Part shown: positions 36,612 to 45,721 of the stretch, in pieces
Layout: each line of letters opens with the position of its first letter
Numbering within the stretch: the stretch's first letter is position 1
Assembly (NCBI RefSeq): GCF_022508225.1
Contig: NZ_JAETXJ010000012.1
Location: 1-64,000 of the forward strand
Source of the DNA: Desulfovibrio sp. UIB00
GTDB lineage: Bacteria; Desulfobacterota; Desulfovibrionia; Desulfovibrionales; Desulfovibrionaceae
Length of the DNA stretch: 64,000 bases
Reading direction: 5' to 3'
Position numbers and translations under genes: made by a program
The notes under the pieces: generated by a model
The model's input: only the letters and a program-made list of their open reading frames with translations
Told to the model about the DNA's origin: nothing
Database searches by the model: none

Positions 36612-37517
36612 ATGGAACAATTTCTCCAACAGCTTTTGAACGGCCTGGCCGTGGGCGGCATCTACGCGCTTGTGGCGCTGGGCTACACCATGGTGTACGG
36701 CGTGCTCAAGCTCATCAACTTTGCCCACGGCGACCTGTTTACCATTGGCGCCTATCTGGGGCTTACCCTGCTTGTCAGCTGCAATATGGCAGGCGCGCTC
36801 AATCCGTTTTTGGCGGTAGCCGCCGTTTTTGTCATGGTGGCCCTGCTGGTGGCGATTATTGGCTTTTTGCTTGAGCGCACGGCATACCGCCCCCTGCGCA
36901 ACGCCAATCGCCTCTCCGCCGTGGTTTCCGCCCTTGGCGCTTCCATATTTTTCCAGAACGCGGTCATGCTGATCTACGGCGCGCGCTTCTACGTGTACCC
37001 CGACTATCTGCGCCCCGACTTTACGGTGAGGATGCTCGGCCTTGAAGTGCCCGGCGTGCGGCTGCTGGTCATTGCCGCCAGCGTTGTGCTGATGCTCGGC
37101 CTCTGGGCCTTTATCCAGCGCACCCGCACAGGCGCGGCCATTCGCGCCGTGGCCATCGACCCCGGCGCTGCACAGCTTATGGGCATCAACGTTGACCGCA
37201 TCATCTCGCTGGTCTTTCTTATCGGCCCCGGCCTTGGCGGCGCGGCGGGCCTGATGGTGGGCATCTATTACGGGCAGATCGACTTTACCATGGGCTGGTC
37301 GTACGGCCTCAAGGCCTTTACCGCCGCAATCCTGGGTGGCATCGGCAACATCCCCGGCGCCATGCTGGGCGGGCTTTTGCTCGGCGTTATCGAAGCCCTT
37401 GCCGCAGGCTACATAGCCATTGCCTGGAAGGACGCCATCGCCTTTCTGGTGCTCATTCTTATTCTGATTATCCGACCCACCGGCATTCTGGGCGAGCGCA
37501 CGGCGGACAAACTATGA
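36612..37517 (+). CDS. livH: Branched-chain amino acid ABC transporter permease LivH
   Basis: One of two membrane subunits of the importer. The 301-residue protein has about eight hydrophobic segments and family signatures: LLNGLAVGGIYALVALGYTMVYGVLKLINFAHGD at the start and GLKAFTAAILGGIGNIPGAMLGG near the C terminus, the cytoplasmic loop that touches the ATPases. It overlaps livM by 4 bases (ATGA), so the two are translationally coupled. Confidence 0.95.
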   Translation: MEQFLQQLLNGLAVGGIYALVALGYTMVYGVLKLINFAHGDLFTIGAYLGLTLLVSCNMAGALNPFLAVAAVFVMVALLVAIIGFLLERTAYRPLRNANRLSAVVSALGASIFFQNAVMLIYGARFYVYPDYLRPDFTVRMLGLEVPGVRLLVIAASVVLMLGLWAFIQRTRTGAAIRAVAIDPGAAQLMGINVDRIISLVFLIGPGLGGAAGLMVGIYYGQIDFTMGWSYGLKAFTAAILGGIGNIPGAMLGGLLLGVIEALAAGYIAIAWKDAIAFLVLILILIIRPTGILGERTADKL

Positions 37518-38485
37518 AAAAACTTCCGTGCAACTTCGCCGTGTATGCGGCTGCGGGCCTCTTTTTGTGCGCGTTGCCGCTCTTTTGCAATGCCTACTGG
37601 CTTGACGTGTGCGTGAGCATTGGCCTCTACGCCCTGCTGGCCCTTTCGCTCAACGTTATTCTGGGGCAGGCGGGCATATTCCACATGGGGCACGCCGCCT
37701 TTTTTGCCGTGGGCGCCTACACCACCGCCATTCTCAACACGGTCTGCCATTGGCCTGTACTATGGGTCATGCCGCTCTCCGGCGCGGCAGCGGCCATATT
37801 CGCCCTCATTGTGGCCCGCCCCATCATCCACCTGCGCGGCGACTATCTGCTGATCGTCACCATCGGCATTGTGGAAATTGTGCGCATTGCGCTTATCAAC
37901 GATGTTTTCGGCCTCACGGGCGGCGCCAACGGCATTTTCGGCATCAGTCGGCCCATGTTTTTTGGCTTCAAGATCGTCAAGAGCATGCAGTTCTATTTTC
38001 TGGTCTGGGGCATGGTGGGCGCGAGCCTGCTGCTGTTCTACGGCCTGTGGCATTCCCGCTTTGGCCGCGCGCTGAACTTCATCAAGGAAGACGACGTGGC
38101 CGCAGAAGGCTGCGGGGTCAACGTCACCCATTACAAGCTGGCGGCCTTTGTGCTGGGCGCGTTCTGGGCGGGCATGGCTGGTACGCTCTATGCCGCAAAA
38201 ATGACGACCATTGCGCCGGAATCGTTTAACTTCATGGAATCCGTGATCATCTTTGCGGTGGTCATTCTTTCCGGCGGCAGCCAGCTTGGCGTGCTTATCA
38301 GCGCGTTTCTTTTCATCGGCCTGCCCGAAGTGCTGCGCGAATTTTCCAATGCGCGCATGCTCATTTTCGGCCTTGCCATGATGGTTATGATGGTCTGGCG
38401 GCCTCAGGGATTATTGCCCCCGAGGCAGCGACGCTACAAGGTGGATGTGCCGCCTGCAGCTGCCAGCGACGGGAGGCCCGCATGA
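37514..38485 (+). CDS. livM: Branched-chain amino acid ABC transporter permease LivM
   Basis: The second membrane subunit, 323 residues. The family motif LNVILGQAGIFHMGHAAFFAVGAYT lies near residue 45-70 and the ATPase-coupling loop appears as SFNFMESVIIFAVVILSGGSQLGVL. The LivH-LivM heterodimer forms the channel. The gene overlaps livH at the start and livG at the end by 4 bases each. Confidence 0.95.
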   Translation: MKKLPCNFAVYAAAGLFLCALPLFCNAYWLDVCVSIGLYALLALSLNVILGQAGIFHMGHAAFFAVGAYTTAILNTVCHWPVLWVMPLSGAAAAIFALIVARPIIHLRGDYLLIVTIGIVEIVRIALINDVFGLTGGANGIFGISRPMFFGFKIVKSMQFYFLVWGMVGASLLLFYGLWHSRFGRALNFIKEDDVAAEGCGVNVTHYKLAAFVLGAFWAGMAGTLYAAKMTTIAPESFNFMESVIIFAVVILSGGSQLGVLISAFLFIGLPEVLREFSNARMLIFGLAMMVMMVWRPQGLLPPRQRRYKVDVPPAAASDGRPA

Positions 38486-39252
38486 CCCTGCTGCGCCTTG
38501 AAGAAATGAGCAAGATGTTCGGCGGCCTGATTGCCCTGAATGATCTTACCTTTGACGTGGACGCTGGCAGCATTGTAGGCCTTATCGGCCCCAACGGCGC
38601 CGGCAAGACTACCGTGTTCAACTGCATAACCGGCAACTATACGCCGGAATCGGGCCGTATCTTTTTTGACGGCAAATCCATTGCCGGGCTGCGCCCGCAC
38701 AAGGTGGTGGAACTGGGCATCGCCCGCACGTTCCAGACCATCCGCCTCTTCGGTCGCCTTTCTGTGCTGGAGAACGTGCTTGCCGGGCGGCACTGCCGCA
38801 TGAAATCCGGCCTGATATCGTGCATGCTGCACACTCCGGGCCAGCGTAAGGAAGAAAGAGCCGCCGTTGCCCGCTGTATGGAAGAGCTGGAATTTGTGGG
38901 TCTTGCCGATCGCTACACCGAGGCCGCTGGCGGCCTTTCGTACGGCAACCAGCGTTTGCTTGAGGTAGCCCGCGCCCTGGCCTCCGACCCCCGCCTCGTG
39001 ATTCTGGACGAGCCCGCAGGCGGCATGAACGATCAGGAGACAGCCGCTCTGGTGCATACCATCCGGGCCATCCGCGACAGGGGTATCACCGTGCTGCTCA
39101 TTGAGCACGACATGCGCCTGGTGATGAAAATTTGCGAAAAACTGGTGGTGCTGGAACACGGCACCATGATTGCCCAGGGCAAGCCCGAAGACGTGCGGCA
39201 GGATCCCGCCGTCATTGAGGCCTATCTGGGCGCAGACGACGAAAAGTGGTAA
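38482..39252 (+). CDS. livG: Branched-chain amino acid ABC transporter ATPase LivG
   Basis: An ABC ATPase of 256 residues with Walker A GPNGAGKT at 36-43, the signature LSYGNQRLLEVARAL and Walker B RLVILDEPAGGMN, followed by IEHDM for the H-loop. The AGGMN ending of Walker B and the HCRMKSGL insert are typical of LivG rather than LivF. It supplies energy for import with LivF. Its ATG overlaps the livM stop. Confidence 0.95.
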   Translation: MTLLRLEEMSKMFGGLIALNDLTFDVDAGSIVGLIGPNGAGKTTVFNCITGNYTPESGRIFFDGKSIAGLRPHKVVELGIARTFQTIRLFGRLSVLENVLAGRHCRMKSGLISCMLHTPGQRKEERAAVARCMEELEFVGLADRYTEAAGGLSYGNQRLLEVARALASDPRLVILDEPAGGMNDQETAALVHTIRAIRDRGITVLLIEHDMRLVMKICEKLVVLEHGTMIAQGKPEDVRQDPAVIEAYLGADDEKW

Positions 39253-39255
39253 GCC

Positions 39256-39966
39256 ATGTCCCTGTTGCAATTGTCTAATGTGCGCGTGCGCTACGGCAGT
39301 GTTGAAGTACTGCACGGCATCGACCTGAGGGTGGACGAAGGCGAAATCGTCACCATTCTTGGGGCCAACGGTGCGGGCAAAAGCACCACCTTGCTGTCCA
39401 TCAGCGGGCTGGTGCGCCCCTTTGAAGGCGAAATCCTTTTTGAAGGACAAAACCTGCTGCGCCTGCCGAGCCACAGGGTCGTGGGGCTTGGCATTGCCCA
39501 GTCGCCCGAAGGGCGGCGTGTTTTCGGCATCATGAGCGTTCTGGAAAATCTGCGCCTAGGGGCATTCTGCATTGAAGACAAGGCTCGCCGCGAGCGCACG
39601 CTGGAATGGATTTTTGATCTTTTTCCGCGTTTGCACGAGCGCAAGGATCAGCTCGCGGGTACGCTCTCCGGCGGCGAGCAGCAAATGCTCGCCATAGGCC
39701 GCGCCCTCATGGCCGAGCCGCGCCTCCTGCTGTTGGATGAACCATCGCTGGGCCTTGCCCCGCTGCTGGTGCGCTCCATCTTTGAAACCGTGCGGGCCAT
39801 CAACAAGAAAGGCGTGACGGTGCTGCTGGTGGAACAGAACGCCCGTGCAGCGCTCAAGCTTGCCACGCGCGGCTATGTGCTTGAAGTGGGGAGCGTTGTT
39901 ATGGAAGACCGGGCCGAAAACCTCCTTGCCAATGCCAGCGTACGCGAGGCTTATCTGGGCGGTTAG
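39256..39966 (+). CDS. livF: Branched-chain amino acid ABC transporter ATPase LivF
   Basis: The second ATPase, 236 residues, with Walker A GANGAGKS at 36-43, signature LSGGEQQMLAIGRALM, Walker B RLLLLDEPSLGLAPLLV and VEQNARAAL, all diagnostic of LivF. It starts 3 bases after the livG stop and ends the operon. No convincing terminator is seen in the next 90 bases. Confidence 0.95.
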   Translation: MSLLQLSNVRVRYGSVEVLHGIDLRVDEGEIVTILGANGAGKSTTLLSISGLVRPFEGEILFEGQNLLRLPSHRVVGLGIAQSPEGRRVFGIMSVLENLRLGAFCIEDKARRERTLEWIFDLFPRLHERKDQLAGTLSGGEQQMLAIGRALMAEPRLLLLDEPSLGLAPLLVRSIFETVRAINKKGVTVLLVEQNARAALKLATRGYVLEVGSVVMEDRAENLLANASVREAYLGG

Positions 39967-40058
39967 ATCAGACGGAGCGGTTGCTTTTTTACAACAGCCC
40001 GCAGAAGAACGAGATTCACGCGCCGCAGCCCGGCTGAAAAATTTTTCACTTCTTTTAC

Positions 40059-40086
40059 TTGACAGAAAATTGCTTTCAACTATATT
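40059..40086 (+). promoter_or_regulatory. Strong sigma-70-type promoter for the PxxKW gene
   Basis: A perfect TTGACA at 40059-40064 and TATATT at 40081-40086 are spaced 16 bases in an AT-rich setting, 70-100 bases before the small gene at 40160. This is the best consensus promoter I see in the window. Confidence 0.7.
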
Positions 40087-40159
40087 TTTCCATTCCAACG
40101 CGGCGGCCATTCCGCCGTTATTTTAGCAATACGGCGCTGCTGCGCATGGAGGTTTTGCT

Positions 40160-40426
40160 ATGACCCCTCTGGAAAAAGCCACCAAAACCGCTGAAGGCGT
40201 GGTGGTCAACGGTTTTGTTCTTTCCCCGGTGGTTGAACAGTGTTCTGGCTGTGACCGCGTGCGCGAATTTGAAGGCGAAGAGTTCTGCTCCAGCTACCCT
40301 GTCCCTGCCAAAAAGTGGACTGCTGGCCGTTGCAACTTTGCCACGCACGTGAAGGCCTCTGTTGCCGCTGCCGCCAAGGTCAACCCTTTGAAGGCGTCCA
40401 AGCGCGCCGCCAAGGGTGGCCGCTAG
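40160..40426 (+). CDS. PxxKW-family cysteine-rich protein
   Basis: An 88-residue soluble protein with four cysteines (28, 31, 43, 58) in a C-X2-C ... C ... C pattern and the PAKKW motif at 49-53 that names the family. The cysteines suggest a zinc or iron-sulfur site. The C-terminal 25 residues are Lys/Ala-rich and could bind nucleic acid; that part is inference. GGAGG lies 7 bases before the ATG and a consensus promoter lies upstream, so the gene is probably well expressed and independent of livF. The function of the family is not known to me. Confidence 0.82.
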   Translation: MTPLEKATKTAEGVVVNGFVLSPVVEQCSGCDRVREFEGEEFCSSYPVPAKKWTAGRCNFATHVKASVAAAAKVNPLKASKRAAKGGR

Positions 40427-40585
40427 GCCAACCAGGCTTACATCGGTTCCGACATGCCGCTGGCGGTCAGTTTGCGATCCTATCGCTACAGGCCGGTTCA
40501 ACAACGGTCATGCCGGGGCTGAAGACTTTTTCAAGGGGCTGCGCGAGCAGCCTCTTGCGCGTTGTAACGCCATACGGGAAAACCC

Positions 40586-41827
40586 ATGTTCAAGACACTC
40601 GACACATTGTTGCGCGGGCTGGCCGGGCGGGAAGACCGCGTTGCGGAGCTTCAGGCCGTTCTTACGGCATGCCAGGCTCTTGGCCCGGACAACGGCGGCC
40701 AGGGCGAAATGGAAAAGGTGCGCTGCATCACCAACTGGCTCAAAGCCTGCGGCGTAACCGCCCTTTCACGCGTTGACGCGCCGGACCCGCGCGTTACCGA
40801 TGGTCAGCGTCCCAACCTTGTGGCCCGCATCCCCGGCAAAAGCAGCCGCACCCTCTGGCTTTTCGGGCATACGGACGTGGTGCCTCCGGGCGACCTCGCA
40901 GCCTGGAGCAGCAATCCCTGGCAGGTGCGCCGCGAAGGTGATTTTCTGTACGGACGCGGCGTGGAAGATAACCAGCAGGCCATAGTCAGTATGCTGCTGC
41001 TGGCGGAAGAAGTGCTCTCTCAGGGCATTACCCCCGAGCTTTCACTTGGTCTTGTTTTCATGGCAGACGAAGAAACCGGCAGCCTTTACGGCCTGGAGCA
41101 CCTGCTCAACACAGCCCCGCATTTTTTTAATCCCGACGATCTCTACATCGTGCCGGACGCCGGTTCGTCCAAAGGCGATGTCATTGAAATCGCAGAAAAA
41201 AGCCAGCTCTGGCTCAAGGTGCAGACCACGGGCATCCAGTGCCACGGCTCCACGCCGCAAAAGGGCCGCAACGCTTTTCTGGCGGGGGCGGACATGGCCC
41301 TCTCGTGCCATAATGCTCTGCGCTCCGCCTTTGCCGATGCCAACCCCCTGTTTGACCCGCCCTATTCCACCTTTGTGCCGGGCAAGCATGAGGCCAATGT
41401 GCCGAACATCAACACCGTTCCCGGCAATGATGTTTTTTACATTGACTGCCGCCTCCTGCCCCATGTGGATATGGACAACGTGCTTGCAAAGATGCGCGAA
41501 GTGGCCGCCGAAGTGGCGGAAAAGCACACGGTGCAGATACAAGTGAGCGTGGTGCAGCGGCAGGACGCCACGGCCATACCGCAAACCGGCACCGTTGTTA
41601 CTGCGCTCAAGGCCGCCATCGCCCGCATTTACGGCGTTCAGGCACAGGCCGTGGGCATAGGCGGGGCAACCGTTGCTGCTTTTTTGCGGCAAAAGGGCCT
41701 GCCCGCCGCCGTGTGGGGCTGTCTTGAAAACACCTGCCACCAACCGGACGAACGCTCCTCCATCACCGCTACCATCAAGGATTCGCAGGTGTTTGCCCAC
41801 ATCCTCATGAACGCAGCCCATGTCTGA
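40586..41827 (+). CDS. M20-family metallopeptidase or amidohydrolase (ArgE/DapE type)
   Basis: The 413-residue protein carries the M20 dinuclear-metal residues: His95 and Asp97 in GHTDVVP, Asp128 in GRGVEDN, Glu162-Glu163 in ADEETGS, Asp near PDAGSS, and a late His in HQPDERS. M20 enzymes remove acyl or peptide groups from amino acids (acetylornithine, succinyl-diaminopimelate, dipeptides). The substrate is unclear; DapE-like activity would fit lysine synthesis with dapA further on, but they are not adjacent. Its end overlaps the mnmG start by 8 bases, which implies coupling. Confidence 0.87.
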   Translation: MFKTLDTLLRGLAGREDRVAELQAVLTACQALGPDNGGQGEMEKVRCITNWLKACGVTALSRVDAPDPRVTDGQRPNLVARIPGKSSRTLWLFGHTDVVPPGDLAAWSSNPWQVRREGDFLYGRGVEDNQQAIVSMLLLAEEVLSQGITPELSLGLVFMADEETGSLYGLEHLLNTAPHFFNPDDLYIVPDAGSSKGDVIEIAEKSQLWLKVQTTGIQCHGSTPQKGRNAFLAGADMALSCHNALRSAFADANPLFDPPYSTFVPGKHEANVPNINTVPGNDVFYIDCRLLPHVDMDNVLAKMREVAAEVAEKHTVQIQVSVVQRQDATAIPQTGTVVTALKAAIARIYGVQAQAVGIGGATVAAFLRQKGLPAAVWGCLENTCHQPDERSSITATIKDSQVFAHILMNAAHV

Positions 41828-43766
41828 TTCCATATTTGACTGCATTGTCGCTGGCGGCGGCCACGCTGGCAGCGAAGCCGCCGTGGCCCTCGCCCGCATG
41901 GGGCATAGAGTGCTGCTTATCAGCGGCAACCTCGACCGGCTGGGCTACCTCTCGTGCAACCCCGCCATTGGTGGTCTGGCCAAGGGCCACATGGTGCGCG
42001 AAATTGACGCCCTTGGCGGCATGATGGGCCTGTGGGCTGATGCTGCGGGCATACAGTTTCGCGTGCTGAACATGAGCAAGGGGCCTGCGGTGCGGGCCAC
42101 ACGCGCCCAGATCGACCGCGAGGCCTACCAGCGCGTGCTCAAAAAAACGCTCTACAACACGCCCGGCCTGCGCATCTGGCAGGATTCCGTGGTGGACGTG
42201 ACCACCAATGACGGTTGCGTCACTGGCGTGCGCACAGCCCAGGGGCTGACCTTTGCAGCGCGCCATGTGCTGCTGACAACGGGCACCTTTCTGGACGGGC
42301 GCATCCACATGGGCCTTACCAATCTGCCCGGCGGCAGATTGGGCGATGCTCCGGCGCTGGGCCTCTCAGACAGCCTGCGCAGCCTCGGCCTCACCCTTGG
42401 CCGCCTGAAAACCGGAACCACGCCCCGCATTCTCAAATCATCCATCGACTATTCGCAGCTCGAGGAACAGCCGGGCGACACGCCGCCTCCGGGCTTCAGC
42501 TTTCACGGCCCCGGCCCAGCTCTGGAACAGGTGTCGTGCCATGTGACGTGGACAAACGAACGCGCGCACGAAATCATCCGCAGCGGCTTTGACCGCTCGC
42601 CCATGTTCACGGGCGTCATCAAGGGCACCGGGGCGCGCTACTGCCCTTCCATTGAAGACAAGGTGGCCCGTTTTCCGCACCGGGAGCGGCACCAGATTTT
42701 TCTGGAGCCTGAGGGACTCAACAGCTCAGAGGTGTACGCCAACGGCATTCCCACCAGCCTGCCCCTCGATGTGCAGCTCGATATGGTTCACGCCCTCAAA
42801 GGGCTGGAAAACGCAGTAGTGCTGCGCCCCGGTTACGCCATTGAATATGACTACGCCAACCCCATCCAGTTGCGCCCCACCCTTGAAACCAAGGCCGTGC
42901 CGGGATTGTGGCTTGCGGGGCAGATCAACGGCACGTCCGGCTACGAGGAAGCCGCAGCGCAGGGCCTGTGGGCCGCGCTGAACATCTCGTGCGCCATGCG
43001 TGGTCTTGCCCCTTTTACGCCGGGGCGTGATCAGGCCTATATGGCTGTGCTTGTTGATGATTTGGTTACGCTCGGCACTCAGGAACCCTACCGCATGTTC
43101 ACCTCGCGCGCGGAGCACAGGCTGCTGCTGCGCGAAGACAATGCCGATACGCGGCTGACCCGGATTGGCCGTGAACTTGGGCTTGTGAGCGACGAACAGT
43201 GGCGCGCGTTTTGCATAAAACAGGAGGCCGCCGAACGTTTCAGGGAATATCTGGGCAAAAAGCGCATACCCGGGCACAAATTGCCCGAGGATGCACCCGA
43301 GGCGCAGTTGCCTGTGGGCAAGACTCTGGCAGAAGCCCTGAAACGCCCGGATGTTGACCTGGACTCGCTTGAAGCCATGCTGACCGCGACCCAACACGAA
43401 GCGCTGGCCGAGACCGGGGCTGATCTGGCTGCGGCCAGAGCTGCCGCCGGAACCGGCGCCTGTGAGAGCGTGCAGACAGAAATCAAGTATGAGGGCTATC
43501 TGGCACGTCAGCGTGAACTTATCGCCCGCTCGGCCAAGCTTGAGGCAACGGCCTTGCCCCCGCAACTCGATTATGCCAAAGTAGCTGGGTTATCCCATGA
43601 AGTGGTAGAAAAACTGGACAGGGTGCGCCCTTGCAGCCTCGGGCAGGCCGGACGGATATCCGGCGTAACCCCTGCGGCGGTTGCATGCCTGGAGGTTCAC
43701 CTCCACAAACTTGGATTGCTGCGCCCTGAAAAATACCCCAATGGCGCTGCTGCATCCCCGCAGTGA
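41820..43766 (+). CDS. mnmG: tRNA uridine-5-carboxymethylaminomethyl modification enzyme MnmG (GidA)
   Basis: MnmG works with MnmE to add a carboxymethylaminomethyl group to the wobble uridine of several tRNAs. The 648-residue protein has the FAD motif [11 protein letters not shown] at 11-21, and the family blocks [54 protein letters not shown] and [16 protein letters not shown]. The C-terminal region has the helical MnmE- and tRNA-binding part. mnmE is not next to it. The gene begins inside the end of the M20 gene. Confidence 0.97.
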   Translation: MSDSIFDCIVAGGGHAGSEAAVALARMGHRVLLISGNLDRLGYLSCNPAIGGLAKGHMVREIDALGGMMGLWADAAGIQFRVLNMSKGPAVRATRAQIDREAYQRVLKKTLYNTPGLRIWQDSVVDVTTNDGCVTGVRTAQGLTFAARHVLLTTGTFLDGRIHMGLTNLPGGRLGDAPALGLSDSLRSLGLTLGRLKTGTTPRILKSSIDYSQLEEQPGDTPPPGFSFHGPGPALEQVSCHVTWTNERAHEIIRSGFDRSPMFTGVIKGTGARYCPSIEDKVARFPHRERHQIFLEPEGLNSSEVYANGIPTSLPLDVQLDMVHALKGLENAVVLRPGYAIEYDYANPIQLRPTLETKAVPGLWLAGQINGTSGYEEAAAQGLWAALNISCAMRGLAPFTPGRDQAYMAVLVDDLVTLGTQEPYRMFTSRAEHRLLLREDNADTRLTRIGRELGLVSDEQWRAFCIKQEAAERFREYLGKKRIPGHKLPEDAPEAQLPVGKTLAEALKRPDVDLDSLEAMLTATQHEALAETGADLAAARAAAGTGACESVQTEIKYEGYLARQRELIARSAKLEATALPPQLDYAKVAGLSHEVVEKLDRVRPCSLGQAGRISGVTPAAVACLEVHLHKLGLLRPEKYPNGAAASPQ

Positions 43767-43803
43767 GGGATGACGCCACACAACTGTTGACATCGGTGAA
43801 TCT

Positions 43804-44736
43804 ATGACGGGCACCCAACTTCTTATTGTTGTCGGCATTCTGCTTGCGGCGCTTTGCGCCACGCTCGTCTCGGTCAAAGGCCGGTTGCAGAGCATGCGCC
43901 ACGCGGCAAAGCGTGCGGAAATCATCCGCCGCATGCTTGAGACTGCGCAGGAACAGAACGAAATATTCGACCTTAACGTTGAGGAACTCCACAACAGCAA
44001 GGGCATGGCTGGCACCCTCGCCAGGATACTTTCCACCCAGCTTGAGATGGAAGTTCTTTCCTACGTATCACGTGAGCTTGAAGGCACCCCGGTGGAAGTA
44101 TTCTTTCGCGCCACCCTGCCCGAAGGTCCTTCCTTTTTTAAATTCCAGACCCAGATTGTCCAAGTGAAGGGCGCGTACGACAAATCGCGCCTTCTCCTTG
44201 CCATGCCAAAGGATATAGACGCCGGGCAAAAGCGCCATTTCATCCGCGTAAAACCACCCAAGGATCTGGTGCGCGTTATCGGCGTGTGGGAGATGGATCC
44301 CGCCAAGCCCATGCCCCGCAACACGGCTGAAATCGGCAGACCCCTGCTGCATTACAAATCCGGCATGGAAAACGAGCTTGTGCAGGTGGCCGACATTTCC
44401 GCCACAGGCATGGCCCTGCGCTTTCCCACCGAATCGCTGGAAGACAAGCCAGTTGACCTCGACAAAGGTTCCCAGTTACTTTGTCTCATCATCTATCAGA
44501 TGAGCAAGGAAGACCGCGTGGTCACATTCTGGTGCACCTGTGACGTGCTCAATATCCGCATGCAGAAAGAACCCACCCCGGCTCTGGTTCTGGGGACAGA
44601 ATTCAGCAACTGGGCGGTTCTGGAACAGGGCAAGGCCGATATCAACTGGTTCCACAGCACCCCCAAAAGCGGTGTTTCGCCCATTACCCAGTGGGTGATG
44701 CAAATGGATATCCAGCAGCGCAAGCTGACTGGCTAA
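43804..44736 (+). CDS. Membrane-anchored PilZ-domain protein (putative c-di-GMP receptor)
   Basis: The 310-residue protein starts with one membrane helix (about 5-24), then a helical, charged stretch to about 65, a domain like the N-terminal half of YcgR-type proteins (about 75-140) and a PilZ domain from about 142. The two PilZ motifs that bind cyclic di-GMP are intact: RxxxR as Arg144-Arg148 (RHFIR) and DxSxxG as Asp197-Gly202 (DISATG). It probably senses c-di-GMP at the inner membrane, for motility or surface attachment. It follows mnmG by 37 bases; nearby genes include a degenerate GGDEF-like protein and a FlhG-like ATPase. Confidence 0.85.
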   Translation: MTGTQLLIVVGILLAALCATLVSVKGRLQSMRHAAKRAEIIRRMLETAQEQNEIFDLNVEELHNSKGMAGTLARILSTQLEMEVLSYVSRELEGTPVEVFFRATLPEGPSFFKFQTQIVQVKGAYDKSRLLLAMPKDIDAGQKRHFIRVKPPKDLVRVIGVWEMDPAKPMPRNTAEIGRPLLHYKSGMENELVQVADISATGMALRFPTESLEDKPVDLDKGSQLLCLIIYQMSKEDRVVTFWCTCDVLNIRMQKEPTPALVLGTEFSNWAVLEQGKADINWFHSTPKSGVSPITQWVMQMDIQQRKLTG

Positions 44737-44851
44737 GGCATATTGACAGTAAAAACGTGAAAATACGTTAGCAGGAAAATTCTGCCGTGGCGGTTGCACC
44801 GCAGGCAAACGCGCGCGGCGCGTAGTGAGTACGCCAACCTAGGAGGTTATT

Positions 44852-45721
44852 TTGGACGGCGGCACGGAAGGTCACAGTACCATCTGGTCGCGCCTGAGCA
44901 GACTGTTCGGGCACGACGATCAGGAATCTCTCGAAAAAGCCATTCTGGAAGCACGAGCCGACGGCGAGGTGGAACCCTACGAGGAATCCATGCTCCTTGG
45001 CATCCTGCGCTTCAACGATCTTCAGGTGCAGGACACCATGATCCCCCGCACCGATATAGACTGCGTTCCCGATGACATGCCGCTTCAGGAAGTGGCGCGC
45101 ATCATTGTGCGCTCTGGTCATTCGCGCATTCCCGTATACAAGGACACCCGCGACAATATCGTGGGCATTCTCCACGCCAAGGATGTTCTCAGCAGCCTGC
45201 TGGATCAGGGGGATCACGCCCCCGCTGTTTCGCGGGTCATGCGCGAGCCTTTCTTTGTGCCCGAGACCAAGTCCATCCGCACCCTGCTGCAGGAATTTCG
45301 CGCACGCAAACAGCACATTGCCATTGCGCTTGACGAATACGGCGGCACATCCGGCCTTATTACCATCGAGGATGTGCTGGAAGAAATCGTGGGTGATATT
45401 GAAGACGAACACGATGCCCCGCGTCAGGAAGACATCCGCCCCCTCGGTGAAAACGTTTACGAACTCACAGGCCGCGCCCTGCTGGAAGACATTGAAGACT
45501 TGGGCGTTGATCTGGATTCTGACGAGGTGGACACCATCGGCGGCTACCTGAGCATGGAGGCGGGGCACGTCCCCGGCCCCGGCGAGCGCTTTACCCTGCG
45601 CGGCTGGGCCTTTACCGTACTTGAAGCTGACAGGAAGCTTATTATCCGCCTGCGCATGGAACCTGCTGACCACGCCGCGCCCGCTCCGGCCACGGAAGAG
45701 GAAGAAGCGGCAAAAGCATGA
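44852..45721 (+). CDS. CorC/HlyC-family CBS-domain protein
   Basis: The 289-residue protein has two CBS domains (about 60-120 and 125-180; DTMIPRTDID, IPVYKDTRDNIVGILHAKD, DEYGGTSGLITIEDVLEEIVGDI) and the C-terminal transporter-associated domain, as in CorC, linked to magnesium and cobalt efflux. The start is TTG at 44852: AGGAGG ends 5 bases before it, and no ATG or GTG near the N terminus fits better. No membrane segment is present, so it is a cytoplasmic regulator type. It overlaps lnt by 4 bases; the corC-lnt pair is common in Gram-negative bacteria. Confidence 0.92.
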   Translation: MDGGTEGHSTIWSRLSRLFGHDDQESLEKAILEARADGEVEPYEESMLLGILRFNDLQVQDTMIPRTDIDCVPDDMPLQEVARIIVRSGHSRIPVYKDTRDNIVGILHAKDVLSSLLDQGDHAPAVSRVMREPFFVPETKSIRTLLQEFRARKQHIAIALDEYGGTSGLITIEDVLEEIVGDIEDEHDAPRQEDIRPLGENVYELTGRALLEDIEDLGVDLDSDEVDTIGGYLSMEAGHVPGPGERFTLRGWAFTVLEADRKLIIRLRMEPADHAAPAPATEEEEAAKA

